A stretch of DNA of 9,277 nt from Phycisphaerae bacterium (GTDB taxonomy: Bacteria > Planctomycetota > Phycisphaerae > UBA1845), in NCBI GenBank assembly GCA_029260155.1, contig JAJDDU010000165.1, positions 1-9,277 on the forward strand, given 5' to 3'. The notes beneath the pieces were generated by a model. That model was not told the origin of the DNA. It made no database searches and saw nothing but the letters and a program-made list of their open reading frames with translations. The translations under genes and the position numbers were made by a program. Below, one piece after another: positions 1-6,824 of this stretch; the stretch's first letter is position 1, and each line of letters begins with the position of its first letter.

Positions 1-665
1 GCCCCAACCGTTATGCGGTGGGCGCCAACGTGGATGTACGGGTCGGAACCACGTGGCGACTGCGTGAAGTGGTCACCGGGAGCAGCTTCATGAGCCAGAA
101 TGACTTGGTGTTGCACTTCGGGCTCAACGACGCGCTGATCATGGACGAGATCCAGGTGATGTGGCCCGGCGGGACGACGCGAACGCTGTTCAATATGCCC
201 TCGAATGAGACGTGGACGCTCTATCCACCCGACAAGCTGGGGGACGGAGATTTCGACGGAGACCGCGATCTCGATGACTTGTTCGCGTTCGCTGGATGCA
301 TGAGCCTCATACCCACGCCGGTGCAGCCGGGCTGCGAGATGATGGACTACGACGGCGATGGGAGCATCGATCCAGACGACATCGACCCCTTCCTCGCCGA
401 TTTCGACGGACCGCTCGATGACTGCAATGGTAACGGTGTTTTCGACCTACGGGAGATCTTGCTCGATCCGTCGGGCGATGCGAACACCGACGGCGTTCTG
501 GACGTTTGTATCATCGGCATCCCGACCGCGACGGAGTGGGGCCTCGTGGTCATGTCGCTGCTACTGCTCGCTTCCGGTTCCGTGTTGTACGGCCGCCGGT
601 ACTGGGCAGACTTGGCGGGCGGAGTCCCAGGACTGGCGGACTCCGGGGGCAATAAAGCACCTTGA
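1..665 (+). CDS. ASPIC/UnbV protein with dockerin-like module and IPTL-CTERM tail (5' partial)
   Basis: The gene enters from the left edge; the first full codon is at 3 and TGA is at 663-665, leaving 220 codons. Counting from the first codon: residues 6-73 match the ASPIC/UnbV domain (GANVDVRVG, then LHFGL, then MDEIQVMWPGG, then PSNETWTL). Residues 80-133 hold two Asp-rich calcium loops (DGDFDGDRDLDD and DYDGDGSIDPDD) separated by two Cys, a dockerin-like layout. Residues 140-169 hold a second Asp/Asn pair ending in Cys. Residues 173-199 are the sorting tail: IPTATEWG, a hydrophobic segment, then RR. IPTL-CTERM signals are known to be handled by a dedicated exosortase type; processing here is inferred. 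The missing N-terminal part was probably an FG-GAP propeller, as in the paralogue at 1113-2990. Oddity: about 20 residues follow the basic cluster, longer than usual for this signal. Likely role: an exported surface protein; the ligand is unknown. Confidence 0.93.
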   Translation, partial: PNRYAVGANVDVRVGTTWRLREVVTGSSFMSQNDLVLHFGLNDALIMDEIQVMWPGGTTRTLFNMPSNETWTLYPPDKLGDGDFDGDRDLDDLFAFAGCMSLIPTPVQPGCEMMDYDGDGSIDPDDIDPFLADFDGPLDDCNGNGVFDLREILLDPSGDANTDGVLDVCIIGIPTATEWGLVVMSLLLLASGSVLYGRRYWADLAGGVPGLADSGGNKAP

Positions 666-759
666 ACGTTTCGTCACTCTGGCACCTGATCCCCCCAAGT
701 CTGATACGATCCGGGAGGGCCTGGCAGGGCTCAAGAAACGCCCGACAACGGTTCATCCA

Positions 760-791
760 GATGGTGCGACTTTCCGCCGTCAAGCACCATC
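760..791 (+). terminator. Long stem-loop downstream of the first gene, possible terminator
   Basis: GATGGTGC (760-767) pairs perfectly with GCACCATC (784-791). GAC (768-770) and GTC (779-781) extend the stem after a two-base bulge, leaving an 8-base loop. It lies 95 nt past the stop at 665. The following sequence (CGTAATTACTCTTG) is only moderately T-rich, so it is not a classical intrinsic terminator. It could equally be an RNA-stability or regulatory hairpin. Confidence 0.35.
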
Positions 792-1050
792 CGTAATTAC
801 TCTTGTCTACGCGAGTGGCCGCGAAACAAAACCAATCACAAAGCCACCGCCTTTAAGGCTCATGTGCGGCACTGGCCCGAGGCGAGTCGGCCAACATGAA
901 CCGATGACCGTCTGCCCGCCCCAAGAAGAACCAGCCCGTACCGCTCCTCGCGACAGGTGCAATCATGCTCGCTCGGCAGCCGCGTAACCCCGTTGCGGGC
1001 AAAGCGGGCCGGCTGTCTCTCCACACTCCGCGTACAGCAAGAATTAACAA

Positions 1051-1079
1051 TTGCTATCCCCGGCAGAACAGTGTACTGT
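1051..1079 (+). promoter_or_regulatory. Weak promoter candidate with an inverted repeat
   Basis: TTGCTA (1051-1056) and TACTGT (1074-1079) are separated by 17 nt and lie 33 nt before ATG 1113. Matches to the sigma-70 consensus are 4/6 and 3/6, so this is weak. ACAGT-GT-ACTGT (1068-1079) is a small inverted repeat overlapping the putative -10 box and could be an operator. Both are suggestions only. Confidence 0.22.
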
Positions 1080-1112
1080 CGAGCTTTCATTATTGTGTCA
1101 GAGTCAAACGTG

Positions 1113-2990
1113 ATGTCAAAATGGGCTATACGGAGCAAGGAGAGAACAACGCGTATCAATTCGTTACTGTTTGTCTCGGCGGCGGTACTCTCCGCATCGG
1201 AGTTGGTCGCGGCTGGCCCTGTGGCTTTCACCGAGGAGGCACAAGCGCGTGGGATCGTCTATGTGCCTACCCAACAACAAGGCTGGGGACAAGGCGTTGC
1301 CTTCGTGGACCTCGACGAGGATGGCGACCCGGATGTGGTCACTCTCGGCGACGGGCTCGCTGAGTTGGGCCTCTATGAGAATGACGGCTCGGGGTACTTC
1401 ACATCGCGCTGGGCGGCGAGCGGGATCGGCTTGGTGCCGGATACGTCTGGCGTGAGCGCGGGAGACTACGATCGCGATGGGGATCTTGATCTCCACATTT
1501 CGCGGTACGACGCGCCCGATCTCTTGTTGCGTAACGACGGCGGGTTTCAGTTCGTAGATGTTGCGGCGGCTGCGGGGGTCGACGTTTCCGGAGCCGGGCA
1601 TGGGTGCGCGTGGGCGGACTTCGACAACGACGGGTGGCTGGATCTGTACTTGGCGGACCGGTCGAGTCCCAATCGGCTGTTCCGCAATCTGGGGAACGGC
1701 ACGTTTCAGGATGTGGCCGTCGCGTTGGGAGTGGATCGCGGTCTCGATCCAACATTTCAGGCGGCGTTCTTTGACTATGACCGCGATGGGGACGCCGACC
1801 TGTATCTAGCCACGGACAAAGGCCTCGGGTGCGTGGATTACAGAAACCACTTCTTCGAGAACGTCGGCGGGGCATTCGTTGAAATCACCGATTCCTCCGG
1901 CACGGAAGCTTGCCTCGACTCCATGTGCGTCGCCATCGGTGATTTCGACGGCAACCGATACCTTGATCTCTACGTCACGAACACGGAGTCGGGCAACGCG
2001 CTCCTGATGAACCAAGGCATCGGTCCGTTCGTGCGCCAGGAGGGAATGGCCAACGTAGCTTCGTATGCTGTCGGCTGGGGTGCGGTCTTCTTCGACTACG
2101 ACAACGATGGGCACTTGGATCTTTACGTGTGCAACATGGGTGACAACAACCGCCTGTATAGGCACGACGGAACATGGCCATGCACGGACGCCGGCGCCTC
2201 GATGGGCGTCGACACGGGGGGGTTGTCCTACGCCACAGCAGTGGCGGACGTCGACGGCGATGGTGATCTTGATCTTCTGGTGCAAAACCGAGCGGAGCCG
2301 ATCCGTTTGTTCATCAACCATGAAGGGCAGACTCGAAGGTGGTCCAAATTCGACGTCGTCGGCGAAGGCCCCGCGCGCTACGCGGTGGGTGCGAATGTCG
2401 ACGTGCGGGTGGGAAGCGTGTGGCGACAGCGCGAGGTGATCGCCGGCTGCAATTACAAGAGCCAGAACGAATTGGCGCTGCATTTCGGGCTTAACAACGC
2501 ACTGGTCATGGACGAGATCCAAGTTTTGTGGCCGGGCGGGACGGCTCGGACACTGTTCAATCTTCCCTCGAACGAGACTTGGACGCTGTATCCGCCGGAC
2601 AAACTCGGCGATGGCGACTTCGACGGCGACCGCGATCTCGATGACTTCTTCGTGTTCGCGGAATGCATGCCGACGGGCACGGCTGAACCGGTACAACCAG
2701 GATGCGAAATGATGGACTACGACGGGGATGGCAGCGTAGATCCGGACGACATCGACCCGTTCCTGGCTGCGTTCGACACTCCGCTCGGCGACTGCAATCT
2801 GAACGGCGTTCTTGACCTCAAGGAGATCCTCCTCGACCCGTCGCGCGACGCGAACGGCGACGGGGTCATGGACCTGTGCCTAACCGTGCCGACGGTGCAG
2901 GAGTGGGGTCTCGTGGTTACGTCCCTGCTGCTTCTGTCAGCCGGGTCTCTACTGTTTCGTCACCGGAGTACGGCGCAGCCGACCGCATAG
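1113..2990 (+). CDS. FG-GAP/VCBS repeat, ASPIC/UnbV protein with IPTL-CTERM sorting signal
   Basis: This 625-residue exported protein resembles the CRTAC1-type FG-GAP plus ASPIC/UnbV group. Residues 1-34 form a signal peptide: basic MSKWAIRSKER, a hydrophobic run, and likely cleavage after VAA. Seven FG-GAP calcium loops follow, starting near residues 66, 118, 169, 221, 277, 328 and 379 (for example DYDRDGDLDL and DVDGDGDLDL). ASPIC/UnbV covers about 424-491 (VGANVDVRVG, LHFGL, WPGG). A paired calcium-loop, dockerin-like module covers 500-555, and a second Asn/Asp pair 560-589. Residues 592-617 are the IPTL-CTERM tail, VPTVQEWG plus a membrane stretch and RHR. The frame is open back to 957, but those 52 residues have no signal-like order, so I chose ATG 1113; GTG 1110 is an alternative. 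No strong Shine-Dalgarno is present. The C-terminal 200 residues are closely similar to the gene ending at 665. Predicted fate: export, then exosortase-dependent anchoring or processing. Confidence 0.95.
   Translation: MSKWAIRSKERTTRINSLLFVSAAVLSASELVAAGPVAFTEEAQARGIVYVPTQQQGWGQGVAFVDLDEDGDPDVVTLGDGLAELGLYENDGSGYFTSRWAASGIGLVPDTSGVSAGDYDRDGDLDLHISRYDAPDLLLRNDGGFQFVDVAAAAGVDVSGAGHGCAWADFDNDGWLDLYLADRSSPNRLFRNLGNGTFQDVAVALGVDRGLDPTFQAAFFDYDRDGDADLYLATDKGLGCVDYRNHFFENVGGAFVEITDSSGTEACLDSMCVAIGDFDGNRYLDLYVTNTESGNALLMNQGIGPFVRQEGMANVASYAVGWGAVFFDYDNDGHLDLYVCNMGDNNRLYRHDGTWPCTDAGASMGVDTGGLSYATAVADVDGDGDLDLLVQNRAEPIRLFINHEGQTRRWSKFDVVGEGPARYAVGANVDVRVGSVWRQREVIAGCNYKSQNELALHFGLNNALVMDEIQVLWPGGTARTLFNLPSNETWTLYPPDKLGDGDFDGDRDLDDFFVFAECMPTGTAEPVQPGCEMMDYDGDGSVDPDDIDPFLAAFDTPLGDCNLNGVLDLKEILLDPSRDANGDGVMDLCLTVPTVQEWGLVVTSLLLLSAGSLLFRHRSTAQPTA
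2370..2963 (+). repeat. Second copy of a direct duplication, the first being 3-599
   Basis: The ASPIC/UnbV, calcium-loop and IPTL-coding part here aligns with 3-599 at an offset of 2367 bases with almost no gaps. In a hand alignment of the first 100 residues, 80 are identical. The similarity fades around the two stop codons, and the downstream intergenic sequences are not alike. Confidence 0.85.
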
Positions 2991-3208
2991 CTCACGCACA
3001 ACTGCCTGCGGTCGATGCGGCTGACCAAATCTGCCACGGGGGCCGCTCGAACATCGTCGTGATGCGATGGACGGGACGGGGCAGGTTCTGGAGTGCGTTT
3101 CGATCAGTCATTTCGGAGAGTCTCACACCACGGCGCCCAGATCCCCGACCAAACACCGCCGTGCATGAAAAAATCAACTCACACCGTCGCAAGAAAACAC
3201 CATGCCAT

Positions 3209-3237
3209 TTGGAAGTCGATCGCACATCATGTATAAT
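3209..3237 (+). promoter_or_regulatory. Sigma-70-type promoter of the 3307 gene
   Basis: A perfect -10 box TATAAT (3232-3237) lies 17 nt downstream of TTGGAA (3209-3214, 4 of 6 matches to TTGACA). The predicted transcript would start near 3244 and have a leader of about 60 nt before ATG 3307. It suggests the third FG-GAP gene is transcribed separately from the pair upstream. Confidence 0.6.
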
Positions 3238-3294
3238 CGCGCGCAGGCCGGGGGAAGTTGTCCATCCCATTACCAATAGACCGACATCCAACAC

Positions 3295-3300
3295 GAGGAA
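3295..3300 (+). promoter_or_regulatory. Ribosome-binding site that selects ATG 3307
   Basis: GAGGAA ends 6 nt before ATG 3307 and only 2 nt before the out-of-frame ATG 3303. The spacing favours 3307, which opens the signal-peptide frame. Confidence 0.55.
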
Positions 3301-3306
3301 TCATGA

Positions 3307-5064
3307 ATGCCCCTGATATCCGAGGAATGCCTGCGGGACGACTCTGTGCGTCCGTCGATCGTCATCATGGTTGTCGCGGTCGTCGGAAGTTGCTTGACGT
3401 ATCCGACAGGGGCGTACGCCCAGCAGTTCGTCGAAGACACATCCGCGCGACTGCCCGCAGCCAGTCCGCTGGAATACTCCGAACAGGTCGACCTCGCTGA
3501 CATCGATGGGGACGGAGACCTCGACATCCTCTTCGCCAATGGCCGGGGGTTCGCCAGTCCGCAATTGCAGGAAGAAAACCGCCTCTATATCAACAATGGC
3601 GACGGCGTCTTCACGGACGAAACCGACGCTCGAATGGCCGACGTGACCGGTTACACGCGCGACGTCGAATTCGGCGACCTCGACAACGACGGTGACCTCG
3701 ACTGCCTGATCGTCAATACGTTCAATACGCAATCGCGACTGCTCATCAACAACGGCAGCGGTGTCTTCACGGACCAGACAGGGGACCGGCTTCCCACCGC
3801 TACCCTGGGGGGCTCGGACGCGGATTTCGGCGACGTCGACAACGACGGTGATTTGGACATTATCCTCACCAACAGTGGCAGCAGCCCATTCGGCAGCGGC
3901 GTCGATCGCCTGTACATCAACAACGGCAGCGGCGTGTTTGCCGATCAGACTGCGTCACGACTTCCCGGCTCGTCCGTTTCGCAGTCCATCGACTGCGACT
4001 TCTTCGACATGGATGGCGACCTCGATCTCGATCTGATCATGGCCCACCGAGATCCGATCAGCCAACTGTGGGAGAACGACGGCGCGGGGATCTTTACAGA
4101 CGTTACGTCCGGCAACCTACCTCCCGAGGGTCCATGCACGTATTCCTTCGAGGTCGCAGATATCGACGGCGACGATGACCTCGATCTTCTGGCGGTTCGA
4201 GGCAGCAACGAACGCATCTATCGCAACGATGGCACGGGCTCGTTTGTCGAAATCACCAAGACCGCACTGCCCAACAACCCTCTTCAGGACGACAACGACG
4301 GAGACTTTCTCGACATCGACAATGACGGCGATCTCGACATCGCCATCGCCCGACTGGGCAGCGGCGGGGAGCGCCTCTACCTCAACGATGGCGCCGGAGT
4401 CTTCACCCTGACACCGGGCTTGATCACCGTACTCTCAGACTCAACGCTCGATATTGAATTCGGCGATCTCAACGGCGATGGGCGACGCGATATTGTGACC
4501 GCTCAAGGCGAATCCGGAAGTTTTCGCAACCGCATATACATCAACAATGGCCCGGTCGACAACCGGGCGCCGACGTTCCATGGCATCACACAGATTCCAA
4601 ACACCGCCGACACAATCAGCCCGCATGCGGTGCGCGCCGTAATCCGCGACGGCATGACGTCGGACAATAACTTCTTCGACCGAGGCATCACCCTGCACTA
4701 TCGCGTGGGCATCGGCCGACCCAACCTGCTGCCGATGCGTTACGCGGGCGGCGATCATTATCGCGCCGAAGTGCCCGGACTCGCCGCGGGATCGGTGGTC
4801 ACCTATTGGGTGACCGCGACCGACTGGGCGGGAAACAGCGGTACGTCTGCGGCATCGCTGTTCGTTGTCACGGGCGGAGTGCTCGGGGATTCTGACGGTG
4901 ACAACTACGTGGATCTCAACGACACGGAGCAATTCCAGGCTTGCGTCAGCGGCCCTGGCGGGGGAATTGCGCCGGAGTGCGCTACATTCGATTTCGACGG
5001 CGACGGCGACGTGGACAACGCTGATTTCCGCCTATTCCAGCTTGCCTTCACCGGCATGCCGTAG
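3307..5064 (+). CDS. Secreted FG-GAP repeat protein with Ig/FnIII-like domain and dockerin-like C-terminus
   Basis: A 585-residue exported protein. Residues 1-38 form a signal peptide with a long N-region, a hydrophobic core (IVIMVVAVVGSCL) and a likely AYA cleavage site before QQF. Seven FG-GAP/VCBS calcium loops begin near residues 65, 125, 177, 234, 285, 336 and 387; the fourth (DMDGDLDLDL) is one step short. Each is followed by a blade phrase such as LYINNGSGVFTDQT, so a seven-bladed propeller is plausible. Residues 420-521 look like an Ig/FnIII-type domain (APTFHGI, then LHYRVG, YRAEVPGL and YWVTATDWAGN). Residues 526-582 are a dockerin-like pair, DSDGDNYVDLND and DFDGDGDVDNAD, with two Cys between. 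There is no IPTL-CTERM tail, unlike the two genes upstream, so it may be released or held non-covalently. ATG 3307 lies 6 nt after GAGGAA, better placed than the out-of-frame ATG at 3303. It has its own promoter and converges on the gene at 5208-6596. The ligand is unknown. Confidence 0.95.
   Translation: MPLISEECLRDDSVRPSIVIMVVAVVGSCLTYPTGAYAQQFVEDTSARLPAASPLEYSEQVDLADIDGDGDLDILFANGRGFASPQLQEENRLYINNGDGVFTDETDARMADVTGYTRDVEFGDLDNDGDLDCLIVNTFNTQSRLLINNGSGVFTDQTGDRLPTATLGGSDADFGDVDNDGDLDIILTNSGSSPFGSGVDRLYINNGSGVFADQTASRLPGSSVSQSIDCDFFDMDGDLDLDLIMAHRDPISQLWENDGAGIFTDVTSGNLPPEGPCTYSFEVADIDGDDDLDLLAVRGSNERIYRNDGTGSFVEITKTALPNNPLQDDNDGDFLDIDNDGDLDIAIARLGSGGERLYLNDGAGVFTLTPGLITVLSDSTLDIEFGDLNGDGRRDIVTAQGESGSFRNRIYINNGPVDNRAPTFHGITQIPNTADTISPHAVRAVIRDGMTSDNNFFDRGITLHYRVGIGRPNLLPMRYAGGDHYRAEVPGLAAGSVVTYWVTATDWAGNSGTSAASLFVVTGGVLGDSDGDNYVDLNDTEQFQACVSGPGGGIAPECATFDFDGDGDVDNADFRLFQLAFTGMP
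3592..3951 (+). repeat. Internal blade-coding repeats in the FG-GAP gene
   Basis: The phrase coding NNGSGVFTDQT-like residues recurs at 3592, 3748 and 3919, and the phrase coding the calcium loop recurs at 3670-3702 and 3826-3858. Spacings are 156, 171 and 156 bases, all multiples of three. Similarity is visible in the DNA (for example AACAACGGCAGCGG in two copies), indicating that propeller blades expanded by in-frame duplication. Confidence 0.7.
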
Positions 5065-5082
5065 GAACACATCAGCCAGTGA

Positions 5083-5135
5083 CACCGGTTTTCCGCCGGT
5101 GGGCAAGGGTGCCCCACTCTTCGCCTCAGGCGAAG
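5083..5135. repeat. Triple-hairpin intergenic element between convergent genes
   Basis: Three stem-loops lie almost end to end: CACCGG (5083-5088) with CCGGTG (5096-5101); GGGCA (5101-5105) with TGCCC (5110-5114); and CTTCGCC (5119-5125) with GGCGAAG (5129-5135), a perfect 7-bp stem with a 3-base loop. The first loop begins with TTTT. The element sits between two converging genes, so it may end transcription from both sides, or it may be one copy of a dispersed REP-like palindrome. The bases from 5136 to 5207 show nothing else. Confidence 0.5.
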
Positions 5136-5207
5136 GTTGGAGGACTACGATTGCCGAACGCCCGCTGAACGCGCGACCACATTAGTCACGGATTATGGCT
5201 GAAAGCT

Positions 5208-6596
5208 CTATTCAAAAGTGCGCTGGAGCGCGGCGAAGTCGTGGAGGTCTATGTCGGCGTCGTTGTCTGCGTCGAGGCAGGTGCACTCGGGAGGGATGGC
5301 GGCTGCGTTGGGGCCGGTGAGGCAGGTGTTGAACATGACCCACTCGCTGGTGTCGACGGCCGGCGCGGTGACGGCGCCGGTGTTCCCGAGATTGCCGCTC
5401 GATCGAGGCCATTGCACGCTGCACTCCGGACCGGGGAAGTCCCAAGCGTACAGCGTCCGCCAGATGCCGGAGAGGATCTCCACGTCGCCGTCCAGATCGA
5501 CATCCGCTACCGAGAGAGTTTGACGGCCGCCTGCACTGTTATGAGTAGAATTCACTGGCAACGGATTGGCGCCCTGGAGCGGGGTGCCGTCGTGGTTGAA
5601 GATACAGGGGCCAATCAACGCACCGACGATGATCTCGGGCATGCCATCCGCGTCAACGTCTGCGATGGCCTGTACACGATTCGCGAACGGCAGACCCCCC
5701 GGCTTTGGGAATGGGATCAGCGCGGGCCAACCGGGTACGGCGGACCCGTCGCGATCGAATGCAAAAACCTGTGGCATGGTCCCTGTCGCCACCAGATCGA
5801 GATACCCGTCGGCGTCAACATCACCAAATCCAACGCTAGCAATATCGGTTGGTAATGGGAAAACGAGGGGCCATGCAGAGGAGAAAAGTTCGCCACGGGC
5901 ATTCAGCAAGTACACTCGGTTCACAGTGTCAAACCCCAGGGCCGAGAAGGCGATCTCAGGCGTGCCGTCGCCGTCCGTATCGCCAATCGCAAAACCGGAG
6001 TCCGGGGCCTGCGGAATCCAGACGGGCCAGCCTTTCAGATCGGTGGCGTCGTGGTGAATAGCGTGGATAGGATCCGCGGAGTTTGATATCGTGTCGTTGA
6101 TCAGAATCTCCAAGTCCCCGTCGCCGTCAAGGTCGGCCGTGGCGATCCCGCGGACCCACGTGTCGAAGTCCCTGGGCCAAGCATCGCTGAACGATGCGCC
6201 GTCAGAGCGTAGTATGTACACTCGCGCTGGCCTGCGCGTACCGACGACGATTTCGTTGCTTCCGTCGGCGTCCAGGTCTGCGACCACGATTCTGTCGGCC
6301 AGGCCTTCCATTACCTGTGGCCAACCGATGGCGTACGTGCCGTCAAGATTGAAGACGTGGATACCGACTTCCTGCGGGTCTTCGAGCGACGGCTGATTCC
6401 GAGAGAACACGATTTCCAAATCGTCGTCGCTGTCCATGTTGACAATAGAGAGATTCAGATTGACGGTCGTGGATTGCAGAGGAAACTGGAACGGCCACGG
6501 GCCGGGCGCGATCACCCCATCAGGCGTGAGAATCCGGAGCGCGTGCGCGGATTTTGGGGTCAGAGCGCCTTTAGTTGTTAGCGCGTCGTCCTCCAA
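5208..6596 (-). CDS. FG-GAP repeat protein with degenerate dockerin-like end, probably 5'-truncated
   Basis: An open frame of 462 codons from a TTG (complement of 6594-6596) to TAG at 5208-5210. It carries seven Asp-rich FG-GAP loops near residues 53, 107, 155, 206, 259, 313 and 365 (for example DLDGDGDLEI and DVDADGMPEI), each paired with a DG...WP blade phrase such as DGSAVPGWP. This loop-plus-GWP style is common in propeller regions joined to secreted peptidases or other exported domains. Residues 415-460 resemble the dockerin-like ends of the neighbours, but only the second loop (DADNDADIDLHD) remains recognisable; the first is lost. Oddities: no signal peptide, a TGA two codons upstream of the TTG, and a first DG...WP phrase (residues 25-36) without a preceding calcium loop. 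This suggests the original N-terminus has been removed. A weak purine run (CAGAGAG) lies 8 nt before the TTG, so some expression is possible. A cytoplasmic product would be unusual for this fold. Confidence 0.8.
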   Translation of the reverse strand: MEDDALTTKGALTPKSAHALRILTPDGVIAPGPWPFQFPLQSTTVNLNLSIVNMDSDDDLEIVFSRNQPSLEDPQEVGIHVFNLDGTYAIGWPQVMEGLADRIVVADLDADGSNEIVVGTRRPARVYILRSDGASFSDAWPRDFDTWVRGIATADLDGDGDLEILINDTISNSADPIHAIHHDATDLKGWPVWIPQAPDSGFAIGDTDGDGTPEIAFSALGFDTVNRVYLLNARGELFSSAWPLVFPLPTDIASVGFGDVDADGYLDLVATGTMPQVFAFDRDGSAVPGWPALIPFPKPGGLPFANRVQAIADVDADGMPEIIVGALIGPCIFNHDGTPLQGANPLPVNSTHNSAGGRQTLSVADVDLDGDVEILSGIWRTLYAWDFPGPECSVQWPRSSGNLGNTGAVTAPAVDTSEWVMFNTCLTGPNAAAIPPECTCLDADNDADIDLHDFAALQRTFE

Positions 6597-6656
6597 GAGT
6601 CAAGCTCTCTGAAGAGACGAGAACATGTCCGGCACGCCGGTTCCGCACACGCATAC

Positions 6657-6824
6657 GTGGCCACCTACACGTATCGCGCGCCGCCGACTGCAAACGGTGA
6701 TTTAGTCGTGGACTTCCTGCTCAACGAATCCGCCGGCGATCAGACGATGATGGTCGCTGCCAACAACGGCCGAGTCGAAGTTGGCGCCACCGCGCCAGGA
6801 GTGCTGGCCACAACGGCGCCGTAG
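6657..6824 (+). pseudogene. Orphan coding-like 3' gene fragment
   Basis: A frame running to TAG at 6822-6824 reads as convincing protein from GTG 6657: 55 residues beginning VATYTYRAPPTANGDLVVDF and containing MMVAANNGRVEVGATAPGV. I count 39 of 54 codons after the GTG ending in G or C, as expected for a coding frame in this genome. The frame is open back to 6582, but upstream of about 6640 it overlaps the first codons of the opposite-strand gene and reads as unrelated sequence. No signal peptide, ribosome-binding site or start context is present. The alternating beta-type sequence resembles the C-terminal part of a secreted protein; I do not recognise the family. It is most likely the remnant of a gene that lost its 5' part. 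A 55-residue intact protein is possible but less likely. Confidence 0.4.

Larger units (their letters stand above)
666..1112. other. Intergenic region, no gene recognised
   Basis: This 447-base gap separates the two tandem paralogues. All six frames read as low-quality translations; the frames running through it are extensions of shadows from the flanking genes. It holds one strong hairpin (760-791), a small 4-bp hairpin at 989-999 and a weak promoter candidate near 1051-1079. No tRNA or known RNA is recognised. Confidence 0.6.
2991..3306. other. Intergenic region with promoter of the next gene
   Basis: No gene is seen in this 316-base gap. A 7-bp inverted repeat, CACGGCG (3129-3135) with CGCCGTG (3157-3163), has a 21-base spacer and no T-tract, so it is not a convincing terminator. 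The last 100 bases hold the promoter and ribosome-binding site of the gene at 3307. Confidence 0.6.

Noticed and set aside
358..987. Plus-strand open frame crossing the end of the first gene
   Set aside because: The first half is an out-of-frame shadow of the IPTL-CTERM gene and the second half is intergenic; no protein-like pattern.
960..1040. Possible tRNA-like GC-rich fold
   Set aside because: Only a 4-bp hairpin (989-999) is found; no cloverleaf, T-loop or CCA context.
957..1112. Upstream extension of the second FG-GAP gene to GTG 957
   Set aside because: The 52 extra residues are intergenic-like and precede a normal signal peptide that starts at ATG 1113.
1806..2696. Long minus-strand open frame (296 codons) opposite the second FG-GAP gene
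   Set aside because: It is the antisense of Asp-rich calcium-loop codons (GAC/GAT read as GTC/ATC), giving Val/Ile/Glu-rich nonsense; the plus-strand frame has clear domains.
3129..3163. 7-bp inverted repeat as a terminator of the 1113-2990 gene
   Set aside because: A 21-base spacer, no T-tract, and its position 140 bases after the stop make it unconvincing.
3400..4560. CRISPR-like regular repeats
   Set aside because: The repeats are in-frame FG-GAP blade codons within a gene; spacing and sequence vary and there are no identical direct repeats with unique spacers.
5241..5855. Plus-strand open frame (204 codons) inside 5208-6596
   Set aside because: It is a shadow of the minus-strand FG-GAP gene; no domain, signal or start context.
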